Origin: VRUE01 sp963699215
GTDB taxonomy: Bacteria; Actinomycetota; Thermoleophilia; Solirubrobacterales; 70-9
Direction of reading: 5' to 3'
DNA length: 64,000 nucleotides
NCBI GenBank assembly: GCA_963699215.1
Contig: OY969422.1
Span: forward strand, 1 to 64,000
Shown: positions 39,847 to 48,491 of the stretch, one piece after another
How positions within the stretch are numbered: the stretch's first letter is position 1
Layout of the letters: each line of letters begins with the position of its first letter
Translations under genes and position numbers: made by a program
The notes under the pieces: model-generated
What the model saw: the letters and a program-made list of their open reading frames with translations, nothing else
The model's database searches: none
Told to the model about the DNA's origin: nothing

Positions 39847-41313
39847 CTAGGAGCGCTCCAGTGCGAGCTCGCCGCCGAGCTCGGCCGGGTGGCGCGAGGC
39901 GAATGCCGCCTCGAGCAGGACCGAGTAGCGCTCGACCATCCGCGCCGCGTCGAAGTCGGCGACCCCGGCGAGACCCTGCCGGCGCAGGCGCTCTCGCAGC
40001 TCCGAATCGCCGAGCACGCTCGCGCATGCCCGCTCGAGGGCTCCCTCGTCTTCCTTTGCCACGCAGATCCCGCCACCGGCGGTGTCGAGCAGCCAGCGCA
40101 CGTCGCCGACGTCGGTCGCGACCACCGGGGTCCCCACCGCCATCGACTCGATCAGCGACATCGGCAGGCCCTCGGCGGTCGAGGGCAGCACGGCGAGGTC
40201 GGCGGCGCGCAGCAGCGCCGGCACGTCGTCGCGGCTGCCGAGGAAGGTGGCCCAGTCGGCGTCCATCTCGGCCGCCTGGCGCTTGACCGCGTCTTCGGTC
40301 TCGCCATCGCCGGCGAAGACCACGCGGACGTCGCCGAGCCGCGCTCGCAGGCGCGCCACCAAGCGCAGCGTCGTCGCCTGCCCCTTCGGCACCGCGAACC
40401 TCGCCACCTGGACGATCACCCTCGCCGCGGGCGGGATCCCCAGCGCGCTGCGACCGACTCCCGCGCTCGCGCGGGCGCGTAGCTCGTCGATCGGCACGCC
40501 GTTGGGAATCAAGACAATCGAGTTGGGACGGACCCCCTCGGCTTCGAGCTGGCGTGGCTGCGCGGAGGAGACGACCACGGTCGCGTTGGTCGCGCGATCG
40601 AGCAGGCGGTTGTGGAGGGCGATCAGCCGCGCCCGTGGGGCGCCGCTGCGGCTCACCTGCAGGCTGCGATCGCCAGCGTGCTCGGTGACGACCACCGGCC
40701 GCCGTGCGGCGATCGCCGCCAGCCGTCCCCAGAGGCTCGCGTCCCAGCCGGTGCAGTGGACGACGTCGGCCTCGCGGGCGGCGCGGACCAGCGCGGGCAG
40801 GGCGCGCAGCTTGGCGATCCGGTCCCGCGCCCCCAACGTGCGCAGCTCTACCCCGGCGTCTTCCAGCTCGGCGGTGTAGGAGGTGATGTCCTCGACCGCG
40901 AGCAGGGTCACCCGGTGACCCGCCCTGCTCAGGCCAATGGCAAGGTTGCGCAGCTGGGTCTCGGCGCCGGCCCAGAAGAGCAGGTTGACGACCAACAGCA
41001 CACGGCGACCGGGCGTCGCCGCCGCAGCCTCGCGATCGCGCCTACGGCGAAGGGGTCGCGGGCCGACCCGGTCGACCGGCGGCGAGGCAACGCCCGAGCG
41101 GGCGACGAGCAGGAAGAAGATCGAGAACGCCGCCGGCAGCGCGTAGAGCAGCAGGCCCGGCGGCCCCGCCGCGGCGGCGGCATCGAAGATCTCGGCGTAT
41201 ATCTCGACCATCCGTGTCGGGTCGATCACGGCGCCGTCGGTCTCTGCCAGGTGGCGCGGCAGAGCGTCCTCGCCGGGACTCACCGCGCCGGCAGCGCGTA
41301 CGGGAGCCGACAT
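39847..41313 (-). CDS. Glycosyltransferase family 4 with N-terminal membrane extension
   Basis: 488 residues. Residues about 1-105 are not part of a normal GT4: they include PTRMVEIYAEIFDAAAAAGPPGLLLYALPAAFSIFFLLVARSGV, which resembles the C-terminal end of the upstream neighbour (RMAERYAEVFETA...LAILLLLFFAVRLGI). The GT4 core follows (VLLVVNLLFWAGAETQLRNLAIGLSRAGH, HCTGWDASLWGRLAAIAARRP, LPSTAEGLPMSLIESMAVGTPVVATDVGDVRWLLDTAGGGICV). It shares a 221-bp identical block with its neighbour. Likely origin: unequal recombination between tandem copies, leaving a tail fused to the front. The start overlaps the upstream stop (TGATG). Confidence 0.88.
   Translation of the reverse strand: MSAPVRAAGAVSPGEDALPRHLAETDGAVIDPTRMVEIYAEIFDAAAAAGPPGLLLYALPAAFSIFFLLVARSGVASPPVDRVGPRPLRRRRDREAAAATPGRRVLLVVNLLFWAGAETQLRNLAIGLSRAGHRVTLLAVEDITSYTAELEDAGVELRTLGARDRIAKLRALPALVRAAREADVVHCTGWDASLWGRLAAIAARRPVVVTEHAGDRSLQVSRSGAPRARLIALHNRLLDRATNATVVVSSAQPRQLEAEGVRPNSIVLIPNGVPIDELRARASAGVGRSALGIPPAARVIVQVARFAVPKGQATTLRLVARLRARLGDVRVVFAGDGETEDAVKRQAAEMDADWATFLGSRDDVPALLRAADLAVLPSTAEGLPMSLIESMAVGTPVVATDVGDVRWLLDTAGGGICVAKEDEGALERACASVLGDSELRERLRRQGLAGVADFDAARMVERYSVLLEAAFASRHPAELGGELALERS
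40061..40281. repeat. 221-bp perfect direct repeat, copy A (in GT4 gene)
   Basis: Identical base for base to 41581-41801, 1520 bp away. It encodes the end of the GT4 donor-binding domain (AAEMDADWATFLGS through TAGGGICV). Flanking sequence of the two genes is clearly diverged, so the identity points to recent gene conversion or strong recombination between tandem paralogues. Confidence 0.9.
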
Positions 41314-42554
41314 CAGGCGGCCCTCGACAGCGGTATGCCCAGACGGACGGCGAAGAAGAGCAGGAGGAGGATCGCCAGCGGCGCCAGGCCGAGCAGCGTG
41401 CCCGACAGGGGAGCGGAAGCAATCGCCGTCTCGAAGACCTCGGCGTAGCGCTCGGCCATGCGCGGCGCGTCGAACTCGATCGCGCCGATGCTGCCCGCCT
41501 CGCCGAGGCGGCGACGCAGACCGTCGTCGCCCAGGACCTGCCCGCAGGCCTCCTCGAAGGCATCCTCGTCGCCGCTCTCGACGCAGATCCCGCCACCGGC
41601 GGTGTCGAGCAGCCAGCGCACGTCGCCGACGTCGGTCGCGACCACCGGGGTCCCCACCGCCATCGACTCGATCAGCGACATCGGCAGGCCCTCGGCGGTC
41701 GAGGGCAGCACGGCGAGGTCGGCGGCGCGCAGCAGCGCCGGCACGTCGTCGCGGCTGCCGAGGAAGGTGGCCCAGTCGGCGTCCATCTCGGCCGCCTGGC
41801 GGCGGACCTTCTCCTCTTCGGGACCGGCCCCGGCGAAGAGGACCCGCACGTCGCCGTGGGTCTCCCGCAGTCGCGAGACCGCGCGCAGGGTCACCGGCTG
41901 GCCCTTGGGTGGGGTAAAGCGCGCCGCGTGGACGACCAGCCGCGCGCCCTCGGGCACGCCCAGCTCGGCTCGGTCGGCACCCTCCCCGGCGCGCCGGCGC
42001 AGCTCCGCCAGCGGCACCGCATTGGGGATGCGGACGATCGACTCGGGCCGCACCCCCTCCGACTCGAGCAGCGGCACCTGCGTCTCGGCGACGACGACGG
42101 TGGCGTAGGTGAAGCGATCCAGATACCGGTTGTGGAGGGCGATCAGCCGCTCGCGCGAAGCGCCGCTGCGGCTCACCTGAAAGTCGCGGCCGGCGGTGTG
42201 CTCGGTGACGACCGCGGGGCGTCGCGCCCCGATCGCAGCCAACCGGCCCCAGAGGCTCGCGTCCCAGCCCGTGCAGTGGACCAGGTCGGCTTCGCGAGCG
42301 ATGCGGGTCAAGCGCGGCACCGCCCCCAGCTTGCCCACCCTGCCCTTGACGCCGAGCACGCGCAGCTCGACCCCAGCCTCCTCCAGATCGGCCACATAGG
42401 AGGTCGCGTCGGCGATCGCGACGAGCGTCACCTCGTGGCCCAACTTGCGCAACCCGATGGCCATGTGCCGGAGCTGGGTCTCGGCGCCCGCCCAGAAGAG
42501 CGTGTCGATGACCAACACCAGCCGGCGCCCAGCGGTCTCGGGGCTCGTCGTCAC
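41313..42554 (-). CDS. Glycosyltransferase family 4 with C-terminal membrane tail
   Basis: 413 residues from GTG 42554 (GTGA overlap with the preceding O-antigen-ligase-like gene). Core: LVLVIDTLFWAGAETQLRHMAIGLRKLGHEVTLVA, HCTGWDASLWGRLAAIGARRPAVVTEHT, VPNA..., LPSTAEGLPMSLIESMAVGTPVVATDVGDV. The C-terminus carries a hydrophobic segment (GTLLGLAPLAILLLLFFAVRLGI) that may tether the enzyme to the membrane. Paralogue of the next gene. Confidence 0.9.
   Translation of the reverse strand: MTTSPETAGRRLVLVIDTLFWAGAETQLRHMAIGLRKLGHEVTLVAIADATSYVADLEEAGVELRVLGVKGRVGKLGAVPRLTRIAREADLVHCTGWDASLWGRLAAIGARRPAVVTEHTAGRDFQVSRSGASRERLIALHNRYLDRFTYATVVVAETQVPLLESEGVRPESIVRIPNAVPLAELRRRAGEGADRAELGVPEGARLVVHAARFTPPKGQPVTLRAVSRLRETHGDVRVLFAGAGPEEEKVRRQAAEMDADWATFLGSRDDVPALLRAADLAVLPSTAEGLPMSLIESMAVGTPVVATDVGDVRWLLDTAGGGICVESGDEDAFEEACGQVLGDDGLRRRLGEAGSIGAIEFDAPRMAERYAEVFETAIASAPLSGTLLGLAPLAILLLLFFAVRLGIPLSRAA
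41581..41801. repeat. 221-bp perfect direct repeat, copy B (in GT4 gene)
   Basis: Second copy of the identical block described at 40061-40281, in the same reading frame position of the upstream paralogue. Confidence 0.9.
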
Positions 42555-44032
42555 GCGATCAGCCCCGAATCGGCGGCGTCGGCCGCGCGCCCTTCGTGAT
42601 CGGCGACGATGACGCCCGTGAGCAGGCCGAGCACGGTGGTCATGTCCTCGACGGAGAAGTAGATAGCGACGATCGAGCTGATCATGATCATCGCGATGCC
42701 GACGCCGCAGGCGGTGATCGCGGGGTCGACCGGCGCCCGCCTGAAGGCTCGCGCCACGGGGATCAGGAGGAAGAGCAGGAACGCGGTCAATCCCGGCACC
42801 CCGCAGATCAGCAGCAGGTAGAGGTACTGGTTGTGGAGGAAGAGCTGAGGTTCGACCTTGACGCTGTGCGGCCCGACGAAGTCGAGGTTGTAGACGCCGA
42901 AGTTGACCCCGGGGCCGATCCCGGTCACCGGGTGGCGCTGGGCCTTGGGCCAGGCCACCCGCGTCTCCTGGCCACGATCGGCGAGCGAGCTCGACTGCTG
43001 CACCTTGCGCGGGTTGAAGAGGGTCGATCCGCGTTTCACGACGGGGTCCAGCACACGGCTGTCGGTGGCCGAGCCCAGGCTGGCCAGCAGGACGATCCCG
43101 GCGAGCGACACGGCGATCGCTGCGGTCAGCCGGTTGCGCACGAACGGGCCACCGATCACCATCATCAGGACCAGCCCGGCGATCAAGCCGAGCCACATGT
43201 TGCGGTTGAAGCTGATCGCGATCGCGAGGACCATCCCGCCCAGCCCCAGCCCCCAGCCGAGGCGCCTACCTTGGACGGCCGTGAGGAGTCGCACGACGGC
43301 GAACCAGAACAGGGCGTAGGCCATCGAGAGACCGGCCAGGCGCACCCGCAGCAGGCCGGCGGCCCCTTCCTCCTCCTTGACGATCGTTTCGCCGCCGCCG
43401 GAGAGGGTGTCGCCGATCCCGGCCCCAAGCGCCACGATCAGCGCGACGAACCCGGCAACGGCGCCGACCGCGACGCCGCCGGTGAGCAGCAGCCGGCGCT
43501 CCCGCGGCTCCGGGAAGAGCCTGACGACCACGTAGAAGAAGGTCAGCAGGGCGAATGGCCGAGCCCAGTTGAAGATGTCGGTGAGGGGCGCTCGGCCATC
43601 GAGCAGCGCCAGCCCCCCGGCCAACGCCAGTATGGCGAGGAAGGCGGCGAGCGCCAGTCCCGTCGCCCCACCCCACGTCTGCCGCTTGGGGCGAACGGCG
43701 GCGAAGAACAACAACCCGAGCAGCGCCAGCTCGTGCGGGCGGACGCTGAGCGGACCGATTTCGAGGGCGAAGAAGGTGGGGTAGAAAATGAAATCGGTCA
43801 GGCAGAAGAGGACGAACGCGGTCGCGAGCGGGAAGCGAAAGACGAACGCGATCCCGGCGACGCCGGCGAGCAGCAGCAGGGGTTTGGCCGAGCCGGAGCC
43901 GGCGAGCGCCCGGGCGAGCACCGCCTCGAGCAGCAGCGCGGCCAGCAGGAACGCGGCGACTCTGACTGCGTCAGGTACTCGGTGCGCCGCTTCCGACCAC
44001 GTCGGAACGGTAGTAATGCGAGTACTTGCCAC
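42551..44032 (-). CDS. O-antigen ligase/polymerase family membrane protein
   Basis: 493 residues with about 11-12 membrane helices and one large extracytoplasmic loop holding RHPVTGIGPGVNFGVYNLDF...FLHNQYLYLLLICGVPGLTAF, the Wzy_C-type signature (conserved G-x-G-x...HN). Likely the polymerase or ligase acting on lipid-linked repeat units outside the membrane. GTG 44032 lies inside the 3' end of the BY-kinase gene (61-nt overlap); no later usable start is evident before the first helix. Confidence 0.88.
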   Translation of the reverse strand: MASTRITTVPTWSEAAHRVPDAVRVAAFLLAALLLEAVLARALAGSGSAKPLLLLAGVAGIAFVFRFPLATAFVLFCLTDFIFYPTFFALEIGPLSVRPHELALLGLLFFAAVRPKRQTWGGATGLALAAFLAILALAGGLALLDGRAPLTDIFNWARPFALLTFFYVVVRLFPEPRERRLLLTGGVAVGAVAGFVALIVALGAGIGDTLSGGGETIVKEEEGAAGLLRVRLAGLSMAYALFWFAVVRLLTAVQGRRLGWGLGLGGMVLAIAISFNRNMWLGLIAGLVLMMVIGGPFVRNRLTAAIAVSLAGIVLLASLGSATDSRVLDPVVKRGSTLFNPRKVQQSSSLADRGQETRVAWPKAQRHPVTGIGPGVNFGVYNLDFVGPHSVKVEPQLFLHNQYLYLLLICGVPGLTAFLLFLLIPVARAFRRAPVDPAITACGVGIAMIMISSIVAIYFSVEDMTTVLGLLTGVIVADHEGRAADAADSGLIA

Positions 44033-45503
44033 GTTCGGGCTCCGTGAAATTGGCGATCACACCGATCGGTTGCTTGTCAAGTAGGGAGAACTGTTTGCTC
44101 AGTTCCCGCCCCGCGTCGCGGGTGGTTTTGCCGAGGCCGCCGACGACGACGACTGCCGAGACCTCCGCGACCAGCGCCAGCGCGTCGCTGACCGCCGCCA
44201 GGGCCGGGCTGTCGATTATCACCATCTGGAACCGTTCCTGAAGCTTGATCAGCAGGTCGCGCATCTGGGCGCTGTCGAGCAACTCGGACGGATTGGGGGG
44301 CACCGGACCGCTCGGCAACACGGCCAGCGAGCGTGCCTGGCCACCGGTTCCGGCTGGGACGTCTATCTCGATCAGCACTTTCTCGAACGGCGTACCCGCG
44401 AGGACGTTGGAGAGGCCGCTGGCCGGACCCCCGGTGACCCCGCGCAGCTCGCCGCCTTTGCGCAGGTCGCCTTCGACGAGGACGACGTCGTCCCCCATCT
44501 CCGCCATCGTCATCGCCAGAGTTCGCGCAACGGTCGACTTGCCATCGCCGGCTTCGGGGCTGGTGACGAGGATCGAGTGCAGACCGCCGTCGATGTTGAA
44601 ATAGCGCAGGTTGGTGCGCAGCACCCGGAAGGCCTCCCCCTCCTGGGTCTGCGGCCCGATCGCCTCGGCTCGTCGCTTCGAGAGACGCTGGCTGTTCGGA
44701 ATGCGGGCGAGGATCGGCACGCCGTAGAGATCCTCGAGCTCGTCGATGCCGCGCACGCGGCGGTCGATTCGCTCCAGCAAGGCGGCCAGTCCAAGGCCGA
44801 CGAGGAGGCCGAGGATCACGCCGAGCAGGACGTTGCGCAGCGTCTTCGGCGAGGACGGCGAGGACGGCGGGGTTGCCGGCTGCACCAGCTCGGCGCCACC
44901 GGTCTGCAGGGCCTGGGTCAGCTTCAGCCGGTCGAGCTGTTCGCTCAGAGCAGCTCCCTCTTTGCCTTCCTGCTCGGTGGGCGAGAGCTGTTCGAGGCCG
45001 GCTTCGGCGACGTCGATCGCGTCCTGGACCTGGGAGCGATCGGCCCCGCGGCGAAAGGAGATGTAGGCCTGCCCGTAGGCGTTGGCCATCGCGGCCGAGA
45101 GTTCGGGGTCGCTGGTCGTGGCGGCGATCTTGGCGGTGTCGGCTTCGGCGCTGGCTTCGACTTCGACGCTTTCGAGGACTTCGGCGGCCGGCACCCCGTC
45201 GAGCAGCTCCGCCGCTTTGTCGGCAACGACGGGCAGGCCGACGAGCTGGCCGTTGGTGGCCGCCTCGCGGGTCGGGTCGATGACGGTTTCGCCTTCTTCG
45301 GGGCCGCTGGGCGCCTGGCGGAAGAGCAACGTCGCGGTTGCCGTGTACTGCTTCTCCTGGGTCAGCGAGAAGAGCAGGGCAAGCAGAGGCACCAGGATGA
45401 GGGCCTGCAAAACGACGAGCTTGCGCCGCCGCATGATGCGCAGCACTTGCTCTAGAACGCCTTCGGAGTTCACCTGCGGGTCTTTCGACATCACAACGTC
45501 CAT
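43971..45503 (-). CDS. Polysaccharide co-polymerase / BY-kinase (Wzz-Wzc-like fused)
   Basis: 510 residues. Helix 1 (residues about 28-46) and helix 2 (about 224-244) flank an extracytoplasmic Wzz-type domain. The cytoplasmic kinase has Walker A SPEAGDGKST (315-324), Walker A' VLVEGDLRKGG (341-351) and Walker B MVIIDSPA. The C-terminal tail GKYSHYYRSDVV has three tyrosines as likely autophosphorylation sites. Such proteins set chain length in Wzx/Wzy capsule export. It is first in the ten-gene operon. The start could also be GTG 45494 or ATG 45491. Confidence 0.93.
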   Translation of the reverse strand: MDVVMSKDPQVNSEGVLEQVLRIMRRRKLVVLQALILVPLLALLFSLTQEKQYTATATLLFRQAPSGPEEGETVIDPTREAATNGQLVGLPVVADKAAELLDGVPAAEVLESVEVEASAEADTAKIAATTSDPELSAAMANAYGQAYISFRRGADRSQVQDAIDVAEAGLEQLSPTEQEGKEGAALSEQLDRLKLTQALQTGGAELVQPATPPSSPSSPKTLRNVLLGVILGLLVGLGLAALLERIDRRVRGIDELEDLYGVPILARIPNSQRLSKRRAEAIGPQTQEGEAFRVLRTNLRYFNIDGGLHSILVTSPEAGDGKSTVARTLAMTMAEMGDDVVLVEGDLRKGGELRGVTGGPASGLSNVLAGTPFEKVLIEIDVPAGTGGQARSLAVLPSGPVPPNPSELLDSAQMRDLLIKLQERFQMVIIDSPALAAVSDALALVAEVSAVVVVGGLGKTTRDAGRELSKQFSLLDKQPIGVIANFTEPERGKYSHYYRSDVVGSGAPST

Positions 45504-45650
45504 GCCTTTAGCGACAGCATTGCGAGACGGGGTCGCCGCCAGGCTTCTTGCATGAGCCAGCGCTCATCGATGATGGGTCTCCTCTCGTCGATCGGCGGGC
45601 GATGCTACCCATCCGGCCGGGTCAGGGCACTTCTATATCGTGCCCCATCG
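45504..45650. promoter_or_regulatory. Divergent promoter region between BY-kinase and heptose operons
   Basis: 147 bp between the minus-strand polysaccharide operon and the plus-strand hddA operon. TATATC at 45632-45637 is a plausible -10 for hddA, which would give a very short leader. No longer repeat or RNA was seen. Confidence 0.35.
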
Positions 45651-46701
45651 ATGCCGGCTGCAGAGCAAAGCCCGCCGCGCCTGCTGCGCGCCAGGGCACC
45701 GCTGCGAGTCAGCTTCGCCGGCGGCGGCACCGATGTCCCGCCGTATCCCGCCGAGCGGGGCGGGCTGGTGCTGAGCGCGACGATCAACCGCTACGCCTAC
45801 GGCACGCTGCGCCCGCGCGCCGACCGCCAGATCGTGATCCAGTCGCTCGACCTCGACGTGGTCGCCTCGATCGCGCTCGAGGAGGCGCGCCCCGACGGCG
45901 ACAAGCTCGACCTGATCAAGGCCGCGATCCAGAAGCTCGCCGCCGACTCCCCGCACGGCTTCGATCTCTTCCTGCACAGCGACGCGCCTCCGGGCTCGGG
46001 CCTCGGCTCCTCCTCGGCGGTGGTGGTGACCCTGATCGGGCTGCTCTCCGACTACATGAAGATGCCGCTGACCGACTACGAGATGGCCCGAGCTCGCATA
46101 TACGGTCGAGCGTCAGGACCTCGGTCTCAAGGGCGGCACCCAGGATCAGTACGCGGCGGTCTTCGGCGGCTTCAACTTCATCGAGTTCCGGGCCGACGGA
46201 CGTGATCGTCAACCCGCTGCGCATCCACCCCGAGACGATCAGCGAGCTCGAGTACAACCTGCTGCTCTGCTTCACCGGCCGTACCCGCGTCTCCGACCAC
46301 ATCATCGACGACCAGGTGGGTCGCTACGAGTCGCAGGAATCCTCGACCGTGAACGGGCTGCGAGAGGCAGAAGGAACTGGCGGTGGCGATGAAGGACGCG
46401 CTGCTGCAGCAGCAGCCTGACCGAGTTCGGCGGGCTGCTCGACGAAGCCTGGCAAGCAAAGAAGCGGATGTCGCCCCGGATCAGCAACGAGCACATCGAC
46501 GACCTGTATGAAGCGGCGAAGCGGCACGGGGCGCTCGGCGGCAAGGTCACCGGCGCCGGCGGCGGCGGATACATGCTGCTCTACTGCCGCTACGACAGCA
46601 AGCACGAAGTCCAGGCGGCGCTGGCCGAGCGCGGCGCCGAGGCGGTCGACTTCCAGTTCGACCACAAGGGGCTGACGACTTGGAGCCACGCCGATGACTG
46701 A
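45651..46701 (+). CDS. hddA: D-glycero-D-manno-heptose 7-phosphate kinase-like GHMP kinase (frameshifts)
   Basis: Four one-base insertions (about 46091, 46198, 46363, 46416) split the frame; removing them gives 348 residues, matching 1051 nt exactly. GHMP-kinase motifs: RLLRARAPLRVSFAGGGTDVPPYP, the ATP loop PPGSGLGSSSAVVV, and the C-terminal GGKVTGAGGGGYMLLYC. The pattern is that of HddA, which phosphorylates heptose-7-phosphate at C1 for GDP-heptose. gmhA and gmhB follow directly, supporting the heptose assignment. The 3' end overlaps gmhA by 8 nt. Probably intact in the organism. Confidence 0.83.
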
Positions 46702-47297
46702 GCCGGCGGCGGCGGAGCTGGTACGGCAACGCCTCGGCGAGGGCGCCGCCCTGGTCGAGGCGATGCTCGACCCGGAGTGCGTCGGCGAGATCGCCGCCGT
46801 CGCCGAGCTCACCGCCGACGCCTACCGACGAGGTGGCAAGCTGCTCCTCTTCGGCAACGGCGGCAGCGCCGCCGATGCGATCCACATCGCCGCCGAGTTC
46901 GTCGGCCGCTACCTGGTCGACCGCCCCCCGCTGCCGGCGATCGCGCTGGCCGCGAACGCCTCCGTCGGTGACGGCGATCGGCAACGACTACGGCTACGAC
47001 GAGGTCTTCGCCCGCCAGCTACGCGGACTCGGCGCAGCCGGCGACGTGGCGATGGGGTTCACCACCAGCGGCCGTTCGGTCAACGTGGAGAAGGCATTGC
47101 GAGCGGCGACCGAGCTCGGATTGGCGACCGTGGCGATGACCGGCGCGGATCCCGGACCGGTCGGGGCCGCGGCCGAGCACCGCATCCGCATCCCCAGCTC
47201 TGAGACGCCGCGCATCCAGGAGGGCCACATGCTCGCGGCGCACACGATCTGCGAGTGGGTCGAGGCGAGGCTGGTCGAGGGGAGCGCCTCCGCTTGA
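46694..47297 (+). CDS. gmhA: Sedoheptulose-7-phosphate isomerase GmhA (frameshift)
   Basis: One insertion near 46966 splits the frame; the corrected length is 200 residues (604 nt). SIS domain: GGKLLLFGNGGSAADAIHIAAEFVGRYLVDRPPLPAIALAANAS, NDYGYDEVFARQLRGLG, GFTTSGRSVNVEKAL and ETPRIQEGHMLAAHTICEWVE. GmhA converts sedoheptulose-7-phosphate to D-glycero-D-manno-heptose-7-phosphate, the HddA substrate. The gmhB TTG start overlaps its stop (TTGA). Confidence 0.87.
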
Positions 47298-47845
47298 GCC
47301 GGCCGCGTCTGGCGCCGGGCGCGACGGCCTTCCTCGACCGGGACGGCACGATCAACGAGTCGCCGCCGGAGGGCGAGTACGTGACCTCGCCGGCCGGACT
47401 GCGACTGCTCGAGGGCGCCGCCGAGGCGGTCCGCCTGCTCAACGAGCACCCGGCGAAGGTCGTCGTCGTCACCAACCAACGCGGAATCGCGCTGGGGAAG
47501 ATGAGCGAGGCGGACCTGGAGCGCGTCACCGACCGCCTTACCCGGGAGTTAGGCCGCTCGGGCGCCCGCCTCGACGCCAGTCTCCACTGCCCTCACCACG
47601 AGGGCGCTTGCGAGTGCCGTAAGCCGGGGACGGGCATGTTCGAACGCGCCGCCCGGGAGATCGAGGGAGTCGCGCTGTCCGGCGCAGCGATGGTCGGCGA
47701 CACGGCCAGGGACATCGAGGCCGGCAACCGCCTCGGCCTCACGACCGTGCGAATCGCCGCCACCGGCGCCGGCGAGCCGGCCGCGGATCACGAGTCCGCA
47801 GACCTGCTCGGCGCCGTGCGCTGGCTGACCGGGAAGCCGAGCTAG
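47294..47845 (+). CDS. gmhB: Heptose-1,7-bisphosphate 7-phosphatase GmhB (HAD-IIIA)
   Basis: 183 residues from TTG 47294. HAD motifs: FLDRDGTINESP (catalytic D-x-D), VVVTNQRGIALG (motif II), AAMVGDTARDIEAGNRLG (motif III/IV). The zinc-site cysteines CPHHEGACECRKPGTGM are characteristic of GmhB. Together with HddA and GmhA it gives heptose-1-phosphate; a matching nucleotidylyltransferase (HddC/HldE) was not seen in this window. It ends 4 nt into the convergent MaoC gene. Confidence 0.92.
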   Translation: MSRPRLAPGATAFLDRDGTINESPPEGEYVTSPAGLRLLEGAAEAVRLLNEHPAKVVVVTNQRGIALGKMSEADLERVTDRLTRELGRSGARLDASLHCPHHEGACECRKPGTGMFERAAREIEGVALSGAAMVGDTARDIEAGNRLGLTTVRIAATGAGEPAADHESADLLGAVRWLTGKPS

Positions 47846-48360
47846 CTGCCCGGTTCCTTGCGCGGCACCAGCACCAGCCGCTTGAACTCGGCGACCAGGA
47901 CGCCGTCCTGGTTGAGCACCCGGGTGTGGACCTTGACCACGCCGCGATCGGGCTTCGACTTCGAAGGCTTGACGTCGAGCACCTCGGTCTCGCAGAAGAG
48001 CGTGTCGCCGTGGAAGACCGGGTTCGGGTGGCTGAGCTCTTCGGTGGCGAGGTTGGCGATCGCCTTGCCGGAGACGTCGGAGACCGACATGCCCAGCGCC
48101 AGCGAGTAGACGAGCGGCCCGACGACGACGTTGCGGCCCTGCTGGGACTGCTTCGCGTAGACGTCGTTGAGGTGCAGCGGGTGGTGGTTCATCGTGATCA
48201 GGCAGAAGAGGTGGTCGTCGGCCTCGGTCACGGTCTTTGCCGGCCAGTGCTTGTAGACGGCGCCGACCTCGAACTCCTCGAGGTAGCGGCCATAGCTGTG
48301 CGCGCCGGACGCCTCGCGCTCGGCCTGGTCGGTGGTCAGCTCGTACTTCTGCTCGCTCAT
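47842..48360 (-). CDS. MaoC-family acyl-CoA hydratase (candidate mesaconyl-CoA hydratase)
   Basis: 172 residues, a single hotdog MaoC domain. The catalytic segment is VTEADDHLFCLITMNHHPLHLNDVYAKQ (Asp/His dyad) and the core is GPLVYSLALGMSVSD...NLATEELSHPNPVFHGDTLFCETEVLDVKPSKSKPDRGVV. Such enzymes hydrate 2-enoyl-CoA esters. With ccr, a MeaA-type mutase and an acyl-CoA dehydrogenase nearby, mesaconyl-CoA hydratase of the ethylmalonyl-CoA pathway is a good candidate, although the classical enzyme has two such domains. Alternative: a general R-specific enoyl-CoA hydratase. Confidence 0.85.
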   Translation of the reverse strand: MSEQKYELTTDQAEREASGAHSYGRYLEEFEVGAVYKHWPAKTVTEADDHLFCLITMNHHPLHLNDVYAKQSQQGRNVVVGPLVYSLALGMSVSDVSGKAIANLATEELSHPNPVFHGDTLFCETEVLDVKPSKSKPDRGVVKVHTRVLNQDGVLVAEFKRLVLVPRKEPGS

Positions 48361-48491
48361 CGCTTTCGGAATCTCCTCTGGGTTTGGTCGGCGCGGGATG
48401 CTAGCCGAGCGGGCTGCCCTCCGGGAGGCCGACCAGGGGCGCCACGGCTGCTGTCGAAATAGCCGGAGTCACGACGACCAGGAGGAAAAGA

